From positions 1 through 64,000 of the forward strand of contig NZ_KB899048.1 in assembly GCF_000377985.1 (NCBI RefSeq): 64,000 nt of DNA. The letters run 5' to 3'. Positions 44,921 through 52,340 of this stretch are shown piece by piece. A program made the position numbers and the translations under genes. Within the stretch, counting starts at the first letter, position 1, and each line of letters begins with the position of its first letter. The DNA is from Sporolactobacillus vineae DSM 21990 = SL153 (GTDB lineage Bacteria; Bacillota; Bacilli; Bacillales; Sporolactobacillaceae). The notes under the pieces were generated by a model. It worked only from the letters and a program-made list of their open reading frames with translations. It had not been told where the DNA came from and searched no databases.

Positions 44921-44952
44921 GCAGGTGCTCACTTTCCGCGGGCGATCTGTGA
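44921..44952. repeat. Dispersed intergenic repeat fragment, copy B
   Basis: GCAGGTGCTCACTTTCCGCG followed by GGCGATCTGTGA lies in the 280-bp gap between the HAD gene and the DUF4064 gene. Related fragments are at 39156-39186 and 561-600. From memory, similar motifs are scattered in Bacillaceae genomes, but I cannot check this. Confidence 0.5.
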
Positions 44953-45099
44953 GCCTCCTCGGACAAGCCGTTCGGCGAGGACGACGACATAGAGCTGAAG
45001 GCCGGGTATGTTCATTTTCAAATTAATTTTTTCGGTATTCGGAACAGCGTGCCGATCCGGACAATTCATGCCCCCACATAACTGGGTAAACGCGAACGG

Positions 45100-45498
45100 T
45101 TAATTTTCAGCGGCAGGTGCTTTGCGCACAAGGTTCATGATTCCGGCGATCAGATAGAGCACTCCCGGGAAAATCTCCGGAAGACTGACAATACCAGCAA
45201 TAATAAGCAGCCAGCCGGACAGCAGCGGCAGCCTTTTCAAAAAGAGAAGGATTAAGCCGGCAATGGCCAGCAAAATACCGATAACCGATAGTGTGACCAG
45301 CGCCCCGCCGATAAAGTGCACAAACTGGATCACCTGGCCGATTTCCAGGTCTGTCAGTTTCTTGCCTGTTTCCGCAGCCATCAGCTGTACTCTCAGCGCG
45401 TCTGAATCAATCAGCAAGATCCTGATGCCCGAGATCATCGCCAGGATATTCAGCACAGCTCCAATAATCGCAAGCGCCTTCTCACCCGTTCTTTTCAA
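45100..45498 (-). CDS. DUF4064-type small membrane protein
   Basis: This 132-aa protein has four hydrophobic spans (about residues 8-28, 60-84, 92-106 and 108-124) and begins KRTGEKALAIIGAVLNILAM, typical of DUF4064 proteins. The start is a TTG (45496-45498) after GGGGGTGA. Function is unknown. No partner gene is obvious. Confidence 0.75.
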   Translation of the reverse strand: MKRTGEKALAIIGAVLNILAMISGIRILLIDSDALRVQLMAAETGKKLTDLEIGQVIQFVHFIGGALVTLSVIGILLAIAGLILLFLKRLPLLSGWLLIIAGIVSLPEIFPGVLYLIAGIMNLVRKAPAAEN

Positions 45499-45764
45499 TG
45501 ATTGTCACCCCCTGCCGTGCAAACGGCTTACTCAGATAATCCGCAATGGCAATTAAAAAGAGCTAATATTAACTATATACCTTCAACTGAAGAATAAAAA
45601 CACCACTTCTTCGATTCATTACATTTGGCTGTCATTTTCCACTGCACGCGGTCGCTGTCTTCTTCTATACCATCGATTGCGCATGTTATCGTCCCGAGCT
45701 CAATATAATGAAATGCCTGACGTATTTGACAATTCCATAACATTTTCATCGAGGAGGTTTTACG

Positions 45765-46121
45765 ATGACTGAGAGCAAATTTGCTTCAGCAGAAACAAAA
45801 TTTGCGGATACCTCGATCAACTACACAAAAGTGGTTGAGACTCCGGCTTTCAGCCAGTTACTGCGCAAGAAACGGAACTTCATTCTGCCCTTCTCCCTGT
45901 TCTTTCTGGTCTTCTATTTCACACTGCCTGTGCTGACGGCCTATACGCATGTGCTGAATCACCCTGCCTTCGCCTCCATCAACTGGGCCTGGATTTTTGC
46001 TTTCGCACAGTTCGTAATGACCTGGACCCTTTGTATTCTGTATACACGACGTGCCGCCGGTTTTGACCGGCTGATCAAGACCATTCAGAAAGAAGTGACC
46101 GAATTAAAGGGGGATCAGTAA
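45765..46121 (+). CDS. DUF485 membrane protein, partner of the acetate symporter
   Basis: This 118-aa protein has two membrane spans (about residues 39-60 and 77-97) within FSQLLRKKRNFILPFSLFFLVFYFTLPVL, the DUF485 signature. DUF485 genes lie directly before ActP-type symporter genes in many bacteria (yjcH-actP in E. coli); here the stop codon directly touches the next ATG. It is thought to assist or regulate the symporter. GAGGAGG precedes the ATG. Confidence 0.9.
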   Translation: MTESKFASAETKFADTSINYTKVVETPAFSQLLRKKRNFILPFSLFFLVFYFTLPVLTAYTHVLNHPAFASINWAWIFAFAQFVMTWTLCILYTRRAAGFDRLIKTIQKEVTELKGDQ

Positions 46122-47669
46122 ATGAACGGACTTGCCTTCACGCTTTTCCTGATGATCGTCGGTCTGACACTGCTCATTACCTATCTGGCGGCAAAACGAA
46201 CAAAGACAACGAGCGATTTTTATACGGCAGATGCAAGTCTGACCGGCTGGCAAAACGGTGTGGCTATTGCCGGAGACTATATGTCGGCTGCGTCATTTTT
46301 AGGCATCGCCGGTATGATAGCGCTTTCAGGTTTTGACGGGTTCTTCTACAGTATCGGTTTCCTGGTGGCCTATCTGGTTGTCCTCTTCCTTGTCGCGGAG
46401 CCGCTCCGCAACCTTGGAAAATATACGCTCGCCGATATGATCGCCGCCCGGTTCAAATCAAGAAAAGTACGCGGCGTTGCCGCACTGAATACGATCACCA
46501 TCTCGATTTTCTATATGATCGCGCAGCTCGTTGGTGCCGGTGCATTGATTCATTTACTGATCGGTCTTGACTATGTCTATTCTGTGCTGATTGTCGGTGT
46601 GCTGATGACCATCTATGTCGTATTCGGAGGAATGATGGCAACCAGCTGGGTCCAGATCGTCAAAGCCATTCTCCTGATGGTCGGCACCTTCATCATTTCA
46701 TTTATCGTCTTCGCCAAATTCGGATTTAATATCTCCCGTATGTTTACCGAAGTCAAGACGGCAACGCCGCTCGGCGCCAGTTTTTTAAATCCGGGAAATA
46801 AGTTTACCAACCCGCTTGATATGATCTCGCTGAATCTGGCACTTGTGCTCGGAACAGCCGGTCTGCCCCACATTCTGACACGTTTCTTTACGGTGAAAGA
46901 TGCGATCACAGCCCGGAAATCGGTTGTTTACGCCACATGGATCATTGGTATTTTCTATATACTGACGGTATTCCTCGGTTTCGGAGCTGCTGCGTTTGTC
47001 GGACACGATCGCATTATTGCTGCTAATGAAGCGGGTAACATGGCCGCACCGCTGCTCGCCCAGGCGCTCGGCGGCGACTTCCTGTTTGCTTTTGTCTCAG
47101 CCGTCGCCTTCGCAACAATTCTGGCTGTTGTCGCCGGTCTTGTCCTTTCGGCTGCATCAGCATTCGCCCACGACTTTTACAGCCATATTCTCCGGCGCGG
47201 GAAAGCATCGGAAAAAGAGCAGGTTTCGGCCGCTCGCTGGGCAGCGATCGGCGTCTCCGTTCTGTCGATCCTGCTTGCCCTTTTTGCCCAAAAAATGAAT
47301 GTGGCTTTCCTGGTCTCGCTGGCTTTCGCGGTTGCCGCGAGCAGTAACCTGCCGATCATTTTATTCACAATATTTTGGAAACGTTTTAATATGGCTGGGG
47401 CAGTCACAGGCATGCTTGTCGGATTATTGAGCGCCTTGATTCTTGTTGCTGTCGGGCCTAATGTGTGGTCACCGGATGGAACGGCGATATTTATCGGCAA
47501 CCCGCTCATTCATCTGACCAATCCGGGTATCATCTCCATACCGCTTGGTTTTCTGGGCGCAATCATCGGCACAGTGGTCTCCGGCAGAAACATTGATGAA
47601 GAGAAATTTGCCGAGATTTTAGTGAAGGCGAATACGGGAATCGGTATTGAAAATCCAGCAAAAAGTTAA
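46122..47669 (+). CDS. actP: Cation:acetate symporter, SSS family
   Basis: This 515-aa sodium/solute symporter has about thirteen membrane spans. The first contains LTFLLI-type sequence and is followed by KRTKTTSDFYTADASLTGWQNGVAIAGDYMSAASFLGIAGMIAL, characteristic of the ActP branch. GTAGLPHILTRFFTVKDA is also typical. It likely imports acetate or related short monocarboxylates with a cation. YwcA of B. subtilis is a near relative. It would feed acetyl units to central metabolism. Substrate is inferred. Confidence 0.88.
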   Translation: MNGLAFTLFLMIVGLTLLITYLAAKRTKTTSDFYTADASLTGWQNGVAIAGDYMSAASFLGIAGMIALSGFDGFFYSIGFLVAYLVVLFLVAEPLRNLGKYTLADMIAARFKSRKVRGVAALNTITISIFYMIAQLVGAGALIHLLIGLDYVYSVLIVGVLMTIYVVFGGMMATSWVQIVKAILLMVGTFIISFIVFAKFGFNISRMFTEVKTATPLGASFLNPGNKFTNPLDMISLNLALVLGTAGLPHILTRFFTVKDAITARKSVVYATWIIGIFYILTVFLGFGAAAFVGHDRIIAANEAGNMAAPLLAQALGGDFLFAFVSAVAFATILAVVAGLVLSAASAFAHDFYSHILRRGKASEKEQVSAARWAAIGVSVLSILLALFAQKMNVAFLVSLAFAVAASSNLPIILFTIFWKRFNMAGAVTGMLVGLLSALILVAVGPNVWSPDGTAIFIGNPLIHLTNPGIISIPLGFLGAIIGTVVSGRNIDEEKFAEILVKANTGIGIENPAKS

Positions 47670-47681
47670 AACTGGTTTTTG

Positions 47682-47722
47682 CAAAAAAAATCCGGTGCTC
47701 GAATCAGCGTCGGATTTTTTTG
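47682..47722 (+). terminator. Terminator of the DUF485-actP operon
   Basis: AAAAAAAATCCG and CGGATTTTTTTG flank a loop of about 16 bases, followed by the T run. The rest of 47723-47980 holds no gene I can support; it is A+T-rich and has an 8-bp inverted repeat ATAACAGT/ACTGTTAT (47945-47974). Confidence 0.7.
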
Positions 47723-47980
47723 TTTTCAGTACATATCAATTCTGTTAAAGGATGCTGCGCGTCAGTTTCCGAGTGTCACCAGTCTGGTCTTGTTCAGCGG
47801 CTTGTACGGACCGGTCAGCGAGCCTGAAACAAAGCCGGGCATAAATAGCTGGATGTCCCAAATAAAAGATAAATCTGACTGAATTGCAAACTGTTAGTAA
47901 ATCCCGTTCAATTTGTCAGATATATCTAATAAAAATGATATATTATAACAGTATTGGTAAAATTAAACTGTTATGATTAA

Positions 47981-48033
47981 AAATAATTGAGAGTGGTAAA
48001 CGTCTCCTTATTCAGAGGACGATACCCTCTCAA
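47981..48033 (-). terminator. Terminator of the small peptide operon
   Basis: A long stem (TTGAGAG-GGTATCGTC-type arm at 48018-48033 with 47987-48004) is followed by TTATTTTTAATC on the minus strand. Its 5' arm covers the stop codon of the 57-codon ORF. It defines the end of a short transcript. Confidence 0.8.
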
Positions 48034-48181
48034 TTCTGCCGGTTGCCCTTGCAATGGTGCTGTTCTTCGATGCCCGATCGGGAACCAACCGGAAGGCTGT
48101 AAATGCAGCTGAAATAAAATATGCTATCCTAGTGGGGAGTACTAGCAACAACATGAATACCAGCAACAACAACTCAATCAT
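48008..48181 (-). CDS. Small membrane protein, translationally coupled to a hydrophobic peptide
   Basis: This 57-codon ORF begins MIELLLLVFMLLLVLPTRIAYF, a strong membrane helix (about residues 2-18) followed by a second hydrophobic patch, then a basic soluble tail ending VSSSE. Its ATG overlaps the stop codon of the preceding 16-codon ORF in TGATG, the layout of translational coupling; it has no strong ribosome-binding site of its own. The stop codon lies inside a strong terminator hairpin. I do not recognise the protein. It could be a target, an exporter helper or an immunity-like partner of the signalling unit, or a small toxin. Confidence 0.55.
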   Translation of the reverse strand: MIELLLLVFMLLLVLPTRIAYFISAAFTAFRLVPDRASKNSTIARATGRIERVSSSE

Positions 48182-48231
48182 CAGAAGGCTATGCCTATAA
48201 AAACAATCCAGATGACATATGCACTGAACAC
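48181..48231 (-). CDS. Candidate short hydrophobic signalling or leader peptide
   Basis: A 16-codon ORF starts at GTG (48229-48231) eight bases after a near-perfect AAGGAGG. It encodes (M/V)FSAYVIWIVFIGIAF and stops at TGA, overlapping the next ATG. It lies 96 bp from a divergent Rgg-type regulator gene. Streptococcal short hydrophobic peptides (SHP) that signal to Rgg proteins have the same divergent layout, size class and hydrophobic C-terminal end, though they usually have a charged N-terminus, absent here. It may alternatively be only a leader that sets translation of the downstream ORF. Confidence 0.55.
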   Translation of the reverse strand: MFSAYVIWIVFIGIAF

Positions 48232-48263
48232 GGCTTTCACCTCCTTCTGATATAATGAATGAT

Positions 48264-48281
48264 ATCATGATTCGACATGAT
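48264..48281. promoter_or_regulatory. Inverted repeat between peptide operon and Rgg-type gene
   Basis: ATCATG-N6-CATGAT is a perfect 6-6-6 dyad and contains TTCGACA. It covers the -35 of the regulator gene, so it is a candidate operator for the Rgg-type protein. The enclosed 0A-box match (48271-48277) may be chance. Confidence 0.5.
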
Positions 48282-48299
48282 CTTTTTAATATGTAGAAT
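48272..48299 (+). promoter_or_regulatory. Promoter of the Rgg-type regulator gene
   Basis: The -35 box TCGACA (48272-48277) and the -10 box TAGAAT (48294-48299) have a 16-bp spacer, 29 bp before the ATG. Confidence 0.5.
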
Positions 48300-48327
48300 A
48301 TACTCACATACTTAGGAGAATGGTCCT

Positions 48328-49206
48328 ATGGAATATGAATTGGGTGAAGTGCTGAAAAAAATAAGACAGTCAAAGCGATACACGCAGCAGTATATCTCTG
48401 AAGGCGAAATGTCGCGGACAACTTATGCAAAAATCGAAGCAGGAAAAATGCAGCCGACAGTAGGTAAATTTATGCATATCCTGGAACGGCTGGATCTTAC
48501 ATACGATGAATTTAAATATATTAAAAACGTTTATGCTCTGGATCGAAAAGATGAAATCATCTTTGATCTCTCTCATATTTCAACCAATATGGAAACAAAA
48601 GGGCTGAATCAGATCATTTCCAAATGTGATGTATATCTTGACCAGCATTCCGACAGCATTGTCGACGACATTCGTTCAGTTTGCAGAGCACTCCTCCTCA
48701 TTCAAGAAACAATGGATTTGTCGCTTGCCTACCCGCTGGCCGAAAAAGTCTGGCATCGGCTGTCACAACTGGATAACTGGTATTCAATCGAATTAAAGCT
48801 GATCAACAACATCTTTTTCTTCTTTCCATTAGAAACAGGGATCGCGATTGTCAAACGCGCCGTACGTGAAATAGACCGCCTTTCTTCACTTAATAAAATT
48901 AGTGAATTAAAGGCAGCCTATTTAATCAATCTTACTATTCTTCTTATAAAGAATAAGAAGTACGCGGAGGCTTACGAATACGCGCAGGAAGGCATTGCCG
49001 AATGCATTGCGGAGAAAAGATATGAAATCATCGCCGTCGGCTATGTCAGAAAGGGCATCGCATTAATCAATATGGGCAAGATCGGCGCCGGTAAAGCTGC
49101 GGTCAGAAAGGCCCTGCAGATCAGCTCGGCGCTCGACCAGACGCAGTTAACCGCGTCGATCAGGGAAGAAGTGCGACAGACGACAAACGCCGGAATCGAA
49201 TTGTGA
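48328..49206 (+). CDS. Rgg/MutR-type HTH-TPR transcriptional regulator
   Basis: This 292-aa protein has the size and plan of Rgg regulators: an XRE-type helix-turn-helix at residues about 5-62 (LGEVLKKIRQSKRYTQQYIS, then SRTTYAKIEAGKMQPTVGKF) and an all-helical C-terminal region of TPR-like repeats (for example KKYAEAYEYAQEGIAECIAEKRYEIIAVGYVRKGIALINMGK). Rgg proteins bind small hydrophobic peptides taken up from outside and switch neighbouring genes. It is divergent from a hydrophobic peptide ORF. The gene looks more A+T-rich than its neighbours, a hint of transfer. GGAG lies nine bases before the ATG. It could also be a PlcR-like member. Confidence 0.82.
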   Translation: MEYELGEVLKKIRQSKRYTQQYISEGEMSRTTYAKIEAGKMQPTVGKFMHILERLDLTYDEFKYIKNVYALDRKDEIIFDLSHISTNMETKGLNQIISKCDVYLDQHSDSIVDDIRSVCRALLLIQETMDLSLAYPLAEKVWHRLSQLDNWYSIELKLINNIFFFFPLETGIAIVKRAVREIDRLSSLNKISELKAAYLINLTILLIKNKKYAEAYEYAQEGIAECIAEKRYEIIAVGYVRKGIALINMGKIGAGKAAVRKALQISSALDQTQLTASIREEVRQTTNAGIEL

Positions 49207-49265
49207 TCCCGACGTTTGATCGCTCAGACTGATCGCCCTGTTTGAGCGCTCAAGTAAAAATTCAC

Positions 49266-49471
49266 TTAAATGCTGTTTACTTCGTCCATCAGTTCTTTGT
49301 CCCAGACCCAGTCGCTGCAGAAACCGCGTCGGTGACATTGATCCCGCTATCCGGCGCCAGATCGATAATTCTGTCTGATTCCTGTTCATCGATCCAGCGG
49401 CCAAACGCCATCGTTCCCAGCGATAAGTTCGACACGCTCAGTCCGGTATTGCCCAGGTAATGATACTGCAT
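49266..49471 (-). pseudogene. Decayed aldo/keto reductase
   Basis: The first ~47 codons give MQYHYLGNTGLSVSNLSLGT, then MAFGRWIDEQESDRIIDLAPDSGINVTDA in the same frame, the N-terminus of an aldo/keto reductase. Then the family sequence stops and another frame continues with VWDKELMDEVNSI and a stop, which looks like the C-terminal end. About 250 residues are missing, so this is an internal deletion remnant with no catalytic Tyr, Lys or His. It lies downstream of the Rgg-type gene. Confidence 0.7.
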
Positions 49472-49562
49472 CATTCACTCGCCACCCGATTCCTTAGTTT
49501 CTTCCATTATTATAGCTGCTCCGCGGACTGTCCGGAAAACCGACTTCAGGAAAAAAGCAAAG

Positions 49563-49603
49563 ACGCAAAAAGGATTCTCCGCTAGAGCGACGGAAAATCC
49601 TTT
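49563..49603 (-). terminator. Terminator of the NlpC/P60-LysM gene
   Basis: AAAGGATT-TTCCG pairs with CGGAG-AATCCTTT (49567-49603) and is followed by TTGCG on the minus strand. Confidence 0.65.
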
Positions 49604-49641
49604 GGGGATATACCACGATTTGCAGATATGCACTTCAGTTG

Positions 49642-50880
49642 TTACTTTTCCGGGATGACCAGCTGCTGGTTCGGGAAAATCAGGGTTGACTGAATATGAT
49701 TTGCTTCAACCAACTTGAATACGGTGGTATGGTGAGCTACCGCAATATCCCATAGAGTGTCGCCCTTTTTAATTGAATATTTTTTGGAAACTTTTGCCGG
49801 TTGTGCCACCGTCAGTTTCTGTCCGGCGTAGATGGTGTCCGAATTCAGATGATTGGCTGTCTTAATCTGTGCCACACTGATCCCGTTATCTCTGGAAATT
49901 GCCCAGAGAGAATCACCGGCATTAACCACATAGGTCCCATGTGCCGCCTTGGCAACACTGCGTGAAGCGGTCTGCGCAGCAGTGGTTTTAGCCTGAGTGG
50001 TTGTTTTAGCTGTTGTGGTTTTGGATGCTGCTTCCGTTGTTGCTTTTGTTGCGGCTTGAGAAGTCGCCGGTTTTGCCTGAGAAGATGCTGTCTTAACGGT
50101 TGCTGCCGTACTCTTGGCTGCAGTTGCCGCAGGCTGCGTTTTTGCTGTCTGTACCGCCTGGCCTTTCAATTTCAGTACCTGACCGGCATTGATCTGATCA
50201 GAGGACAATCCGTTGATCGCTTTCAGATTGGCTACAGAAACATTGACTTTCAGACTGATCTCCGAAAGCGTGTCTCCGCTCTGAATTTTATAGGTTGATG
50301 CATTTTGCGCAGAGGGTGTTGCTGCCGACTTTATCGAAGCAGCCGGATGATAGGAAATAGCAGCTTTAGTCGAAGCGGACTTTGGAGCAGCTGCTTTCTT
50401 CGCTGTCTGCTGCGGCGCCTGCTGGCTGGAAACTACCCGGCGGGCTGTCACATATTTCGGTGCCCAGTAACTGGAGGCGCCGCCATTAAAGATTTGCGTT
50501 GCACGAACACCGGTGTTTTCATTTTCGGCGCTAATCATCCGATTATTGCCGACATAAATGCCGACATGTGAAATTCCGGCACCTGATGTGTTGAAGAAGA
50601 CCAGATCTCCGGGCTGCAGGTTGGCCTGGCTGACCGGGGCCCCATAACTCGCTTGTGCTGCGGAACTATGCGGTAAATTGATACCGAGCTGTCCGAACAC
50701 TTTTTTGGTAAAACCGGAGCAATCGTTCGCTCCCCAGACGTATTTCTGACCAATGCCATTTTGTGCCAGATTCACGACGCTTGATGATGTTGCAGCTTTT
50801 GCCTGCTGGGCGAATCCGGTTCCGCTTCCTGCAACGACCAGGCCGCCAATTAACGCGGCTGAAATAATACTCTTTTTCAT
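49642..50880 (-). CDS. Secreted NlpC/P60 endopeptidase with three LysM domains
   Basis: This 412-aa protein has a signal peptide (about residues 1-30), then the NlpC/P60 domain (about 35-145). Its catalytic cysteine is in WGANDCSGFTKKVF, its histidine in GISHVGIYVGNNRMI, with a third polar residue after. Three LysM repeats follow (YKIQSGDTLSEISLKVNVSV; YVVNAGDSLWAISRDNGISV; YSIKKGDTLWDIAVAHHTTV), separated by Thr/Ala/Lys-rich linkers. It would cut D-Glu-mDAP bonds of the wall. B. subtilis LytE/LytF have the reverse order, LysM first. GGGGGAA precedes the ATG. Confidence 0.93.
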   Translation of the reverse strand: MKKSIISAALIGGLVVAGSGTGFAQQAKAATSSSVVNLAQNGIGQKYVWGANDCSGFTKKVFGQLGINLPHSSAAQASYGAPVSQANLQPGDLVFFNTSGAGISHVGIYVGNNRMISAENENTGVRATQIFNGGASSYWAPKYVTARRVVSSQQAPQQTAKKAAAPKSASTKAAISYHPAASIKSAATPSAQNASTYKIQSGDTLSEISLKVNVSVANLKAINGLSSDQINAGQVLKLKGQAVQTAKTQPAATAAKSTAATVKTASSQAKPATSQAATKATTEAASKTTTAKTTTQAKTTAAQTASRSVAKAAHGTYVVNAGDSLWAISRDNGISVAQIKTANHLNSDTIYAGQKLTVAQPAKVSKKYSIKKGDTLWDIAVAHHTTVFKLVEANHIQSTLIFPNQQLVIPEK

Positions 50881-51123
50881 GTTGTATTCCCCCAGTTAAT
50901 TTCTTGGTTCAATGACGATACACAACTATGTATCCCCGGTCGTTCTCGACCAACACTATTAATAGTAGGCGCTTTATCTTTCACAGCGGTTACACGTAAT
51001 TAACAGTGAGAATACGACTTGATGACAGAAATTTAATATTCGATACAGTATCCGTCATCAAATTAATAAATTTTCATTGCAAGAAATTTTTTACATTAAA
51101 ATAAAACACTTCACGATATTCGC
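50881..51123. other. Divergent intergenic region with several inverted repeats
   Basis: No gene seen. It contains a 12-bp palindrome ACTATTAATAGT (50955-50966), the small hairpin GGTCG/CGACC (50939-50952 region), and an 8-bp inverted repeat TTGATGAC/GTCATCAA (51019-51061) enclosing GATAC/GTATC. These may be operator sites or a structured leader of the cell-wall hydrolase gene. I do not recognise a c-di-AMP riboswitch here. Confidence 0.45.
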
Positions 51124-51152
51124 TTGTCTCATTAACTGAGTCCGATTATGAT
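51124..51152 (+). promoter_or_regulatory. Promoter of the MDR oxidoreductase gene
   Basis: The -35 box TTGTCT (51124-51129) and the -10 box TATGAT (51147-51152) have a 17-bp spacer, about 50 bp before the ATG. Confidence 0.55.
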
Positions 51153-51203
51153 AGTCATGTAATCGTTTTCCAAAATTAATCATGACGAAAGGATCTGTGG
51201 CCG

Positions 51204-52199
51204 ATGGAAAATTCTTTTCAGGCGCTGACTGTAGATAAAAAGGGGAAGCAGTTTTCGGTCCGACTCAATCGATATACAGTCGATAAGCTTCCTGATGATG
51301 ATGTCTTGATCCGTGTCCGTTATTCAGATATCAACTATAAAGACGGTCTGGCCGGCACTCCTGATGGAAAGATTATCAGAACTTATCCCTTCATTCCCGG
51401 AATCGATCTGGCGGGAGAAGTCGTTTCCTCACGGGATCCGCGTTTCCATACAGGAGACAGCGTCATTGCGACCGGTTATGACATCGGTGTCACTCACTTC
51501 GGCGGATACAGTGAATATGTCCGGATGCCGGGGGACTGGCTCGTTCCGCTGCCGAAAGCCATGACCTTTAAACAGTCGATGTTCTATGGAACGGCCGGTT
51601 TCACAGCAGCGCTTGCCATTCAGCGTCTGGAAGACAGCGGGTTGACGCCTTCACAGGGTAAAGTGCTCGTCACCGGCGCTACTGGCGGCGTTGGGAGTCT
51701 GGCCATTGCCATGCTGTCAAAGCGCGGCTATCGTGTCGTCGCCGAAAGCGGCAAAGCCGCGGCAAAAGACTATTTAAAACAGCTTGGTACAGAAGAAATT
51801 ATTCCCCGCTTCAAGGTGAACGATGGTGCAATCAGGCCGCTTGCCCATCAGCAATGGGCCGCGGCCGTTGACACGGTCGGCGGCAGCGCACTGGCCGTCG
51901 TACTCAGCCAGATCAAGCAGCACGGCTCCGTCGCCGCCTGCGGCAATGCCGGCGGCAATCACGTACCCGCCACAATTTTTCCATTTATCCTTCGCGGCGT
52001 CAGTCTTGTCGGAATCGATTCCGTGTATTGTCCGATGAGTCTGCGACTGAAAATCTGGCATCGGCTGACGAATGATCTGAACATCAGTGATCAATCCGGC
52101 CTCATCAGCAAAGAAATCACGTTGCGCGAACTTCCGGATCAGCTGACGGACATTATCAAGGGAAAACATTTGGGCCGGACGCTCGTGAAACTATGCTGA
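51204..52199 (+). CDS. YhdH/YhfP-type MDR oxidoreductase (acryloyl-CoA reductase-like)
   Basis: This 331-aa zinc-free medium-chain reductase has VRYSDINYKDGLAGTPDGKIIRTYPFIPGIDLAGEV, typical of the YhdH/YhfP group, the NADPH-binding VLVTGATGGVGSLAIAMLSKRGY and SVAACGNAGGNHVPATIFPFILRGVSLVGIDSV. The E. coli relative AcuI reduces acryloyl-CoA with NADPH. The real substrate here is not known; quinones or enoyl-CoA are options. It is monocistronic. Confidence 0.88.
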   Translation: MENSFQALTVDKKGKQFSVRLNRYTVDKLPDDDVLIRVRYSDINYKDGLAGTPDGKIIRTYPFIPGIDLAGEVVSSRDPRFHTGDSVIATGYDIGVTHFGGYSEYVRMPGDWLVPLPKAMTFKQSMFYGTAGFTAALAIQRLEDSGLTPSQGKVLVTGATGGVGSLAIAMLSKRGYRVVAESGKAAAKDYLKQLGTEEIIPRFKVNDGAIRPLAHQQWAAAVDTVGGSALAVVLSQIKQHGSVAACGNAGGNHVPATIFPFILRGVSLVGIDSVYCPMSLRLKIWHRLTNDLNISDQSGLISKEITLRELPDQLTDIIKGKHLGRTLVKLC

Positions 52200-52274
52200 A
52201 AGTCGGGACAGCTTCATCGCTCAGGCGGTACCATACTGCAAGTCAAATCACTTCTCCGAAATAAGCAGAAAAAG

Positions 52275-52317
52275 CAGGCTGTCTCAGGATCGGAAGAATG
52301 ATCCGTGAGACAGCCTG
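52275..52317. terminator. Bidirectional terminator between MDR gene and ABC permease gene
   Basis: The arms CAGGCTGTCTCA (52275-52286) and TGAGACAGCCTG (52306-52317) pair perfectly, with a nested GGATC/GATCC. Flanking T runs are weak. Confidence 0.65.
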
Positions 52318-52340
52318 TGATTGTTTAAAGATACGGCAGC

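Noticed and set aside
47679-47882. 67-codon plus-strand frame after actP
   Set aside because: It starts within the actP terminator and has no ribosome-binding site.
50881-51203. Possible c-di-AMP (ydaO) riboswitch before the wall hydrolase gene
   Set aside because: The conserved core elements of that riboswitch are not visible; only unrelated inverted repeats are.
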